In this document: positions 30,940-38,026 of the stretch, in pieces | How positions within the stretch are numbered: the first letter of the stretch is position 1 | How the letters are laid out: each line of letters starts with the position of its first letter | Source of the DNA: Mucilaginibacter sp. | GTDB taxonomy: Bacteria > Bacteroidota > Bacteroidia > Sphingobacteriales > Sphingobacteriaceae | Direction of reading: 5' to 3' | Length of the DNA stretch: 64,000 nucleotides | Assembly (NCBI GenBank): GCA_031292485.1 | Contig: JARLHA010000072.1 | Coordinates: 24,857-88,856, forward strand | The notes under the pieces: generated by a model | Databases searched by the model: none | What the model saw: only the letters and a program-made list of their open reading frames with translations | Told to the model about the DNA's origin: nothing | Position numbers and translations under genes: made by a program

Positions 30940-31845
30940 TTATTCTGCTACACGCAAATCTCCAATCTTAATCATTTCAATTTTCGACTTTTCAAGGTTT
31001 AACATTTCTATAGCCGAGGATTTCATTATTTCTTTTTCACAATGGTAACTTATTTTCCAAGATGCTGAAGGAAAAAGTTTAGTTATATGTTCAAAGTATA
31101 ACTTGTCTACTTTACCAAGCGAATGTCCCAACACGGTAATTTTTTTGATATTCCTTAGGCGATTAAAAAAAGGTTGGTGACTTTCTAAAACTTCATCAGT
31201 GTTTTTATACAAGGCATAAAACGGGGATCTTGCCGCGTCCTCAGCCTCTGTCAGCATTGTCCGGGTGCTATCTCCATTTTCATCTAACTCATCTCCCTTG
31301 GGTTTAACTTCCTGGGTTTCACCATGGCCGAAGATTAAATCCTGCAAATCGCTAGCTCTATTGTGCATATAAAGAATATTATCTAAGGAAATTCCGTAAA
31401 GTTCTTCTAAAGTGTTCGTGTAATTAAAATTTATAAATAAGGATTCTTTTACAAAACGAACTTTTTTCGGCTTAATTTCAGAGAGAGGCGGATAATCAAT
31501 ATTTTCAATCCAGTCACGAAACGCGTCTCTGATCATTTGAACCAACTCTTCCGCCCGTGGCGTAATTTCATCCTCAACCCCATAGCACTCACTTTGTTTG
31601 AATGTATCACTTAGAATATCAATGTGGTTATAATCATTAAAAAAACCCTCATAACCAAAAGTTTTTAAGTCATTTTCAAAGTCTTTCCACAGATTGTTTT
31701 TATCATCGCTAAATGAAAAATAACTATCAAGATCACTTTTTAAATCGTTATAGTTTTCGTTAACGAAATCATAAAAATCGGCATAACTAGTTTTTAAACC
31801 ATGATAAATATCAAACCCGTTTCCTACTATATATAGTTCAGCCAT
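30940..31845 (-). CDS. AbiH-family abortive infection protein
   Basis: 301 aa. The N-terminus LYIVGNGFDIYHGLKTSYAD is the signature of AbiH, a phage-defence family first described in Lactococcus. Also visible are FINFNYTNTLEELYG (about residues 138-152), a I-L-Y-M-H-N-R loop and a C-terminal KKITVLGHSLGKVDKLYFEH segment. The fold resembles SIR2-like Rossmann proteins (G-N-G, N-F-N-Y-T-N), so NAD or nucleotide binding is possible, but AbiH biochemistry is unsettled. It lies beside a HEPN-motif gene and several toxin-antitoxin genes, consistent with a defence island. Confidence 0.88.
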   Translation of the reverse strand: MAELYIVGNGFDIYHGLKTSYADFYDFVNENYNDLKSDLDSYFSFSDDKNNLWKDFENDLKTFGYEGFFNDYNHIDILSDTFKQSECYGVEDEITPRAEELVQMIRDAFRDWIENIDYPPLSEIKPKKVRFVKESLFINFNYTNTLEELYGISLDNILYMHNRASDLQDLIFGHGETQEVKPKGDELDENGDSTRTMLTEAEDAARSPFYALYKNTDEVLESHQPFFNRLRNIKKITVLGHSLGKVDKLYFEHITKLFPSASWKISYHCEKEIMKSSAIEMLNLEKSKIEMIKIGDLRVAE

Positions 31846-32055
31846 TTTAATTATTTTACTATTCTCAAAATTAATTTATTCTTTTAAAGAAGTCGGCACA
31901 ATAATGGCGATCTTAAAGTTTAGTCAATTCAAATAACGTCTGTCAAGGATCGTCCTGCTATACATTAGGTACTGTTTACTGTACTACGCGATGTCTGTAG
32001 CTAACCGCCAAAAAAAAGACACTCAACCGGGCGGCATGATAATTTATGCTATACA

Positions 32056-32676
32056 TCAATATCGTTCATCGTTTATGAGATCGGTAAGATGCCGCAATTC
32101 ATTTGCCTGACTTCTGCACCGTTGTACATCCGACCATCGAGCTTCTATTGCAGTACTTATAGGAGCAGCCGTCTTCTCTATTTGGATAGCAAGAAGAATA
32201 TTTGATAATACGCCAGCACAATCGATAGCAATATCTAGCAGATTCTCATTTACATGAGCATCATGCGTGGGTTTCTTCCTCAAATTTCCTCGCCATTGTG
32301 GGTTTCGTATAAAGGATACAGAACCTCCCAAAGAAAGCATTGTTCCGTGCATGATAGCATGACGATAGTCTGCGAGTTCCTTGGCGGCGGAACAGGCCAC
32401 GGCTAATATCTTATGAGCTTCGATGGAGAGAATGCCCGATAACTGACTCAATTCATCAATTAAATGACCGGCGGGTTTACCTTCAGTTGTAGGCTTAACT
32501 CCCTCAACATTTTCATTCTTTAATAGCCAAAGTACATTTTCAAGGTTACTTTCAAACAGTCCCCATATAACAGCGAATGCACCAATCCGTTGCTGAATTG
32601 ATGCTGAAAATCCTATGTGCTCAAGATAGGCTATAACTTTTTCGGATTGTAAATTATGGGAGGACTTTGACATCAC
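32056..32676 (-). CDS. hypothetical helical protein with HEPN-like R-x4-H motif
   Basis: 206 aa (a second Met lies at residue 2). It is all-helical: AFAVIWGLFESNLENVLWLL, then SGILSIEAHKILAVACSAAK and the motif ADYRHAIMHGTM, in which Arg105 and His110 fit the R-x4-H catalytic signature of HEPN RNases, preceded by a helix with Glu as in that superfamily. No other domain seen. It lies 210 nt upstream of AbiH on the same strand and may act with it. The HEPN assignment is by motif only; such helical proteins are often mis-scored. Confidence 0.6.
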   Translation of the reverse strand: MMSKSSHNLQSEKVIAYLEHIGFSASIQQRIGAFAVIWGLFESNLENVLWLLKNENVEGVKPTTEGKPAGHLIDELSQLSGILSIEAHKILAVACSAAKELADYRHAIMHGTMLSLGGSVSFIRNPQWRGNLRKKPTHDAHVNENLLDIAIDCAGVLSNILLAIQIEKTAAPISTAIEARWSDVQRCRSQANELRHLTDLINDERY

Positions 32677-32825
32677 TTAATTCTTTAAAACTATTGGTTA
32701 TATTATCGTGAATGAAAAATTGTCGTCGGTAAACAGTAATGATGAGTTTTGCCTCCCCTCTGAGGTATGCGGCCCCGGCCAAAAGCGCGGCGTACCCTGC
32801 TGATATGTTTTCTCCCATTATAGAT

Positions 32826-33284
32826 TTATGCGTTCTCAACCTGTTCCAATTTCTTAGTCGTATTCATCACACTTGCATTTCGCAAATGCATATTAACCGG
32901 CGACACCAATTTATACGGCCGGTTAAAAGCTTCCTGCCTTACTTTAAACCGGGCCGCCAATTTGCGGATGACTTCTTTAGAAAGGCCTTTTTTATAATTT
33001 AATATATCGGATACATAGCCTTTGCTGATACCTAATATGGCGGTCATATCCTGTGGCTTTAGGTGGTGGTCCTGCATCAAAGAGCGCAGCAACGTAATGG
33101 GGTCGGTTTCTTTAAATGTGTTGTGTTCGTCGTCGTACTTTTCAATCAGCAAAGTCAGCAGGTCTATTTCGTCCTGTAATGTGTCGGTATGCTCAAAAGT
33201 TAGCAGGGCTTCCAGCTGATCGCAATATTGATTGTATTGCTCTCTGTTTCTGATGATGGTATATTTTATTGTTGCCTGTTCCAT
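32826..33284 (-). CDS. higA: HigA-type antitoxin with XRE domain
   Basis: 152 aa from the ATG at 33284, 2 nt after the toxin stop; the frame is open further upstream but overlaps the toxin. Residues 1-65 form an extended helical region (YTIIRNREQYNQYCDQLEAL) typical of the long HigA antitoxins that wrap HigB. Residues 68-120 are the helix-turn-helix (LKPQDMTAILGISKGYVSDI, then LNYKKGLSKEVIRKLAARF). The toxin-first order is characteristic of higBA. It should bind the palindrome at 33644-33660. Confidence 0.9.
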   Translation of the reverse strand: MEQATIKYTIIRNREQYNQYCDQLEALLTFEHTDTLQDEIDLLTLLIEKYDDEHNTFKETDPITLLRSLMQDHHLKPQDMTAILGISKGYVSDILNYKKGLSKEVIRKLAARFKVRQEAFNRPYKLVSPVNMHLRNASVMNTTKKLEQVENA

Positions 33285-33286
33285 TT

Positions 33287-33619
33287 TTAATAAAGATTGA
33301 TGGTGTACTGATCGCCCTGTTTGCATAGCTTATCGTATGCTGCATGCCTGCCTATCCAGCATACAAATAAATGGACTTGCTTTGCCCCGAACAGGTATTT
33401 ACAGATCATCCTGTAATTATTCCCGCCAATATCAAAAATTACCCGGTTGCTGCTTTTGCCCAAAACGTCGGCAGTGTTATAGGTCTTTTTCATATCGCCG
33501 GGTTGTTCCCAATCTGCAAGTCTTAGTTTTTCTATCCAGTCTTCCAACGAACTTTTACTTCCCGGGTGCCGGATTGCGAAATCTTCTAAAGTTTGCTTTT
33601 TGATAAGGTGAACTTTCAT
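33287..33619 (-). CDS. higB: HigB toxin (RelE-superfamily mRNA interferase)
   Basis: 110 aa from the ATG at 33619; an upstream in-frame Met (33718) would add 33 residues over the promoter and operator. It matches the HigB_toxin family: residues SLEDWIEKLRLADWEQPGDM, then NRVIFDIGGNNYRMICKYLF and HLFVCWIGRHAAYDKLCKQG, where the C-terminal H-A-x-Y-D-K is the conserved end. It should cleave ribosome-bound mRNA when HigA is lost. Transcribed first in the higBA operon from the promoter at 33627-33634. Confidence 0.92.
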   Translation of the reverse strand: MKVHLIKKQTLEDFAIRHPGSKSSLEDWIEKLRLADWEQPGDMKKTYNTADVLGKSSNRVIFDIGGNNYRMICKYLFGAKQVHLFVCWIGRHAAYDKLCKQGDQYTINLY

Positions 33620-33626
33620 TCTAAAA

Positions 33627-33660
33627 CAAATATAAATTAAATAGTTCACATTTTGTAAAC
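33627..33660 (-). promoter_or_regulatory. higBA promoter and 17-bp operator palindrome
   Basis: On the minus strand GTTTACA-AAA-TGTGAAC (33644-33660) is a 7-bp inverted repeat with one mismatch, the size expected for a HigA dimer. Ten bases downstream lies TATATTTG (33627-33634), a perfect Bacteroidetes -7 box, 7 nt before the higB ATG. The operator lies between -33 and -7, so HigA bound there would block RNA polymerase. Confidence 0.65.
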
Positions 33661-33884
33661 CATTATCAATTGTTTTATTATCTCTCCGGCGTTGGTCTGC
33701 ACCACGGACCAAAAGCACGGCCCGTCCAGCCGGCCTAGTGTTTACTCAATGTTTATTTCATAAACCCCTCATTATTTTATCGTTATAACATCAAATACAC
33801 AACGCTATTTTTGTAAATTATTTGTTGAAGTACTTTCAGTTTACAAAAAAATCCTAACTTGGATGTTGCTAAGCAAATACCTTT
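33661..33884. promoter_or_regulatory. divergent region between higBA and the molybdenum hydroxylase operon
   Basis: A plus-strand TATTTTTG box (33806-33813) fits TAnnTTTG about 72 nt before the operon's first ATG; no TTTG lies at the right distance upstream. A single ModE-like half-site CGTTATAA occurs at about 33780-33787 but without a second half. A short imperfect palindrome near 33690-33735 (CCACGGACC...) is G+C-rich and has no clear role. Confidence 0.4.
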
Positions 33885-34529
33885 ATGGAAAAAGAAAAAA
33901 ACCACTCCCGGCCGGTGGAGGAATCGGACGTTAAGGATAATTCACGCCGCGATTTCCTTAAAAAATCGGCTTTGATGACCGCCGTGGCCCTTACGCCTGT
34001 TGCCGCGGCTAAGGCTGCCGAACTGCATATTGATGAGCGGATAGCCGGGGCTTTTGAGAAAATGCCTTTAAACGTGGAGATCAACGGCGTTGCCCATAAC
34101 CTGATGGTTGAACCACGCAGCACCCTGCTGGATATCCTGCGCGAACAGCTGGACCTTACCGGCACCAAAAAAGGCTGCGACCTGGGCCAGTGCGGCGCCT
34201 GTACTGTTCATGTGGATGGGCACCGGGTAAACAGCTGCCTTACCTTAGGCATTATGGTGAACGGCAAAAAAGTAACCACTATTGAGGGCCTCGCCAAAGG
34301 CAACCAGCTGCACCCCATGCAGGAAGCTTTTTTAAAACACGACGGTTTCCAGTGCGGTTATTGCACGCCGGGGCAGATCATGTCGGCAGTGGCCTGCGTG
34401 CGCGAAGGCCATGCCAATTCGGAACATGAGATCCGCGAGTATATGAGCGGGAATATTTGCCGCTGCGGGGCCTACCCCAATATTGTTAACGCCATACAGG
34501 AAGTGAAGGAAGGAGGAATGGCGATATGA
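33885..34529 (+). CDS. molybdenum hydroxylase 2Fe-2S subunit, Tat signal
   Basis: 214 aa. A twin-arginine signal (DNSRRDFLKKSALMTAVALT, about residues 22-41) indicates export. The mature protein has a plant-type ferredoxin cluster site (GCDLGQCGACTVHVDGHRVN, then S-C-L) and a second [2Fe-2S] site (FQCGYCTPGQIMS with NICRCGAYPNIV), as in xanthine dehydrogenase and isoquinoline 1-oxidoreductase small subunits. It passes electrons between the Mo centre and FAD. It overlaps the FAD subunit gene by 4 nt. Export of the whole complex would piggyback on this signal. Confidence 0.94.
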   Translation: MEKEKNHSRPVEESDVKDNSRRDFLKKSALMTAVALTPVAAAKAAELHIDERIAGAFEKMPLNVEINGVAHNLMVEPRSTLLDILREQLDLTGTKKGCDLGQCGACTVHVDGHRVNSCLTLGIMVNGKKVTTIEGLAKGNQLHPMQEAFLKHDGFQCGYCTPGQIMSAVACVREGHANSEHEIREYMSGNICRCGAYPNIVNAIQEVKEGGMAI

Positions 34530-35506
34530 AACAGTTCCAATACCAGCGTGCGTCCACACAGCAAGGCGTGTTGGAAGCCATTAGCAAACCGGGCACAAAG
34601 ATCATTGCCGGCGGCACCAATTTGGTCGACCATATGAAACATGGCCTCATTGCCCCGGATAAACTGGTGGATATAACTCACTTGCCACTAAAAGGCATCA
34701 CCCCGACAAAAACAGGTCTGCATTTAGGTACACTGGCATTAAACAGTGTCGTGTCTGAAGATGCTTTGGTATTGCAAAAGCAGCCATTGCTCAGCATGGC
34801 TTTAAAGGCAGGGGCATCGCCGCAATTGCGCAATATGGCTACGGTTGGTGGTAATATGATGCAGCGCACCCGCTGTACCTATTTTTACGATACCACCATG
34901 CCCTGCAACAAACGCGAACCGGGGACGGGCTGCGGCGCCATGGAGGGCTATAACCGCATGCATGCTATTTTCGGCGCAAGCGCCCAATGTATAGCGGTAC
35001 ACCCCAGTGATATGTGCGTGGCGCTGGCTGCTTTGGATGCTACGGTGATCGTTGTTGGCAAAAAAGGCCAAAGACATATTCCATTTACTGAATTCCACCG
35101 CCTGCCGGATGACCATCCCGAACTGGATAACCACCTGGCAAAAGACGAAATGATCATCGGTGTGGATATCCCTGATAATAACTTCGCCAAAAACAGCTAT
35201 TATTTAAAGGTACGCGACAGGCAATCTTACGCGTTCGCTCTTGTTTCGGTAGCGGCGGCGCTGGATCTCAGCGGCGGTACCATCAAAAAGGCCCGTTTGG
35301 CCATGGGCGGTGTAGCGCATAAGCCATGGCGCTTGTTTGAGGCCGAGAAATTTATGGAAGGAAAATCCGTAACCGAAGAGACCTTTAAACAGGCTGCCCA
35401 AATAGCCCTGCAAGGCGCAAAAGCATATGAATACAATGCCTTTAAACTGAAACTGGCCCCGGCAAGTATTGTTGAGGCGCTGAAGCAGGCCAGTGGGTTG
35501 GCGTAA
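34526..35506 (+). CDS. molybdenum hydroxylase FAD-binding subunit
   Basis: 326 aa, without signal peptide. It has the CO-dehydrogenase/XDH medium-subunit fold: FAD loops KIIAGGTNLVDHMKHG (residues 26-41) and NMATVGGNMMQRTRCTYFYD, the latter followed by unusual Cys residues (C-N-K-R-E-P-G-T-G-C-G) that may carry an extra Fe-S cluster as in some 4-hydroxybenzoyl-CoA reductase-like proteins. The C-terminal domain ends near KLAPASIVEALKQASG. It is translated with the 2Fe-2S subunit and followed by three molybdopterin-subunit genes. Confidence 0.92.
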   Translation: MKQFQYQRASTQQGVLEAISKPGTKIIAGGTNLVDHMKHGLIAPDKLVDITHLPLKGITPTKTGLHLGTLALNSVVSEDALVLQKQPLLSMALKAGASPQLRNMATVGGNMMQRTRCTYFYDTTMPCNKREPGTGCGAMEGYNRMHAIFGASAQCIAVHPSDMCVALAALDATVIVVGKKGQRHIPFTEFHRLPDDHPELDNHLAKDEMIIGVDIPDNNFAKNSYYLKVRDRQSYAFALVSVAAALDLSGGTIKKARLAMGGVAHKPWRLFEAEKFMEGKSVTEETFKQAAQIALQGAKAYEYNAFKLKLAPASIVEALKQASGLA

Positions 35507-35762
35507 AAGCCTCACCCAACCCTCTCCAAAGGAGAGGGCTTAAAAAAACAAAGAACTTCCCAGCCCCCTTTACCGCTTGCGGAAGAGAGGGTGGTCGAGC
35601 GTAGCAAAGACCGGGTGAGTAAACTATACGAGCGACATTACCGCCAATGCATAACGGTGAGTTGACTCACCCCGACGACACTACGTTTGTCGGCCCTCTC
35701 TTCCGCAAGCGGTAAAGAGGGCAAAAATGACTAAATGACGCGAAGCAAATGACTAATGACTA
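35507..35762. repeat. intergenic array of inverted and short tandem repeats
   Basis: Components in order: a terminator-like hairpin CCCTCTCC-AAA-GGAGAGGG (about 35519-35537); a 24-bp inverted repeat (35566-35591 with 35694-35721); an inner 8-bp pair GGGTGAGT/ACTCACCC (35613-35620, 35666-35673); and a run of ATGACTA units (35727-35770) running into the next start codon and containing TGACGCGAAGCAAATGAC, which recurs twice near 59.2 and 59.66 kb. No gene. The hairpins could reduce read-through within the operon. Confidence 0.75.
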
Positions 35763-37883
35763 ATGACTAATGACCATCCCACCTCCGGAATTACCCGTGT
35801 CGACGGCCGCTTAAAAGTGACCGGCGCGATCAGGTATGCCGCGGAATATCCTTTTCCGGGTTTGGTTTACGGCGCGTTGGTGAGCAGTACCATTGCGAAA
35901 GGAACGATTACAGGCATCAACAGTAAAGCTGCCGAAAACCTGCCTGGCGTAGTGGCGGTTATCTCGCATTTAAATGCACCAAAAGTTCCCGGTTATCAAG
36001 GTAAAGGAGATGAGGACGGGCCGGTGCTAAAAACCTTTAACGATAATAAAATATACTTTAACGGGCAGCCGGTGGTACTGGTGATTGCGAATACTTTCGA
36101 GCGTGCCAAATATGCGGCATCGCAGATAAAAATAACTTATCAGCAGGAAAAGCATCAAACCAATATAGAAGCCGGCCTGCGGGATACTATTAAACCCTGG
36201 GGCGACGGCAGCGATTATGTACGCGGGCAAGCCAATGCATATCAAACCGCCCCGGTTAAAATTGAGGCGGAATACCGCACCCCTATCCATGTGCACAACG
36301 CGATGGAACCTTTTGCCATGACGGCCCTTTGGAACGGCGACAAGGTAACTGTTTACACCAAGTCGCAGTACATAAAAGGAATGCAGCGCGAAATTATGAG
36401 CATGTTTAACCTGCCGGAAGAGAACGTAACCGTAAATTCAAAGGTGATTGGCGGGGCGTTTGGCAGCGGTTCGCCCTTATGGCCCTATGCAAAAGCGGCG
36501 CTGATCGGGGCTAAAATGATCGGCAAACCGCTGAAAGTGGTGATTGACCGCGGGCAGATGTTTACCATGGTGGGCTACCGGTCGCCGGCAATACAAAAGT
36601 TAGGTATGGGCGCTACCGCGGATGGTAAACTGGTGGGCATTACGCACCTGGCTACCGGCGAAACCGCCACCTACGAGCAATTCGCCGAAGGCATAACTTC
36701 TACCACCAATATTTTATACGATTGCCCCAATGTAAATACCCAATACCGCATCACAAAGCTGGACCTAAGCGTGCCCACCTATACCCGAGGACCGGGCGAG
36801 ACCACGGGCGTATTCGCGCTGGAATCGGCGATGGACGAACTGGCGCATGCCCTGAACATGGACCCGCTGGAACTGAGGAAAAAGAATTACAGCGAACGTG
36901 ACCAGGAAGAAAACTTGCCATGGTCGAGCAAATATTTGAATGAATGTTATGAGATGGGCGCTGCTCATTTTGGTTGGGAAAAGCGCAATCAAAAACCAGG
37001 ATCGGTAACAAAGGACGGTTGGTTGGTGGGTTATGGGGTAAGTAACGGCGTTTACGGCGCGGGCCGTGCGCCATGCGTTGCCAAAGCCAGATTAAGCGCC
37101 GATGGCATCCTGCTGATCCAAAGTTCAACCAGCGATATGGGGCCGGGGACAGCTACAGTTATGGTAAAGATCGCATCAGGCATTATCAATATACCTGTTG
37201 AAAATATAAAGTTCGAACTGGGCAACTCTTCGCTGCCTGCAGCACCGGGAGAATATGGGTCAATGACCACTTCGTCGGTGGGTTCGGCAGTGTATGATGT
37301 TTGTACCGCTTTGAATGAGCAATTTAACCAGCTCGACGGCAAAAGCGGAACAGCCCATCCTGATTATACAAGGATCTTAAAGGAACATAACCTGCCTTAT
37401 GTAGAGGTGACGCATAAATCGCAAGGCTCGCCGGATGCGCAAAAGTTTTCGACACATGCCTATTGCGTACATTTTGTGGAGGTGAATGTACACCCAACGC
37501 TGGGCACGGTTAAAGTAACGCGGGTGGTAGCGGCGTTAGACGGCGGCAAGATATTAAACCCGATAACTGCCCGCAGCCAGGTAATTGGCGGTGCGGTATG
37601 GGGCATCGGCATGGCGCTGATGGAAGGCGGTGTGCTGGATCACCGTTATGGAAAATATGTAAACAACAGCCTTGGTGATTATCACGTTGCAAGCAATGCC
37701 GATGTGCCGCAGATAGAGGTGTTATTTGTTGATAAAGCCGACCCTGTCACCAACCCGATGGGTTCAAAAGGCATCGGGGAAGTAACTATTGTTGGCTTTG
37801 CCGCTGCAGTGGCCAACGCGGTTTTTAATGCCACAGGGAAACGGGTGCGGGATTTGCCGATAACGCCGGATAAGTTAGTTTGA
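35763..37883 (+). CDS. molybdenum hydroxylase molybdopterin-binding subunit, copy 1
   Basis: 706 aa, the first of three consecutive paralogues. It has the XDH/AOX large-subunit pattern: TRVDGRLKVTGAIRYAAEY at the start, cofactor loops GGAFGSGSPLWPYA and TRGPGETTGVFALESAMDEL, a glycine-rich FSTSDMGPGTATV-like segment and the catalytic-Glu region MGSKGIGEVTIVGFAAAVAN near the C-terminus. It should hydroxylate an aromatic or N-heterocyclic substrate or aldehyde with water as oxygen donor. No signal peptide; it would be exported with the Tat-tagged Fe-S subunit. Its start codon lies in a run of ATGACTA repeats, so the exact start is not certain. Confidence 0.92.
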   Translation: MTNDHPTSGITRVDGRLKVTGAIRYAAEYPFPGLVYGALVSSTIAKGTITGINSKAAENLPGVVAVISHLNAPKVPGYQGKGDEDGPVLKTFNDNKIYFNGQPVVLVIANTFERAKYAASQIKITYQQEKHQTNIEAGLRDTIKPWGDGSDYVRGQANAYQTAPVKIEAEYRTPIHVHNAMEPFAMTALWNGDKVTVYTKSQYIKGMQREIMSMFNLPEENVTVNSKVIGGAFGSGSPLWPYAKAALIGAKMIGKPLKVVIDRGQMFTMVGYRSPAIQKLGMGATADGKLVGITHLATGETATYEQFAEGITSTTNILYDCPNVNTQYRITKLDLSVPTYTRGPGETTGVFALESAMDELAHALNMDPLELRKKNYSERDQEENLPWSSKYLNECYEMGAAHFGWEKRNQKPGSVTKDGWLVGYGVSNGVYGAGRAPCVAKARLSADGILLIQSSTSDMGPGTATVMVKIASGIINIPVENIKFELGNSSLPAAPGEYGSMTTSSVGSAVYDVCTALNEQFNQLDGKSGTAHPDYTRILKEHNLPYVEVTHKSQGSPDAQKFSTHAYCVHFVEVNVHPTLGTVKVTRVVAALDGGKILNPITARSQVIGGAVWGIGMALMEGGVLDHRYGKYVNNSLGDYHVASNADVPQIEVLFVDKADPVTNPMGSKGIGEVTIVGFAAAVANAVFNATGKRVRDLPITPDKLV

Positions 37884-38026
37884 TTTGTTGGAATGTTGAA
37901 AAGTTGTAAGGTTGGAATGTTTTTGTGGAAGGATGATTCGAAACATATTGAGCTAATGAATTTTAAATTAATTGCAATAAAAACAACTTTACAACATTTC
38001 AACGTTGCAACATTACAACAGTAAAA
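37884..38026. repeat. inverted repeat spacer between molybdopterin subunits 1 and 2
   Basis: GTTGGAATGTTGAAAAGTTGT-like sequence just after the stop (from about 37889) faces CAACTTTACAACATTTCAAC (about 37983-38003) as an imperfect inverted repeat. The same TTGTAAAGTT / AACTTTACAA motif forms the terminator-like repeat after subunit 3 (42445-42507). It could be a processing or partial termination hairpin. Confidence 0.6.
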
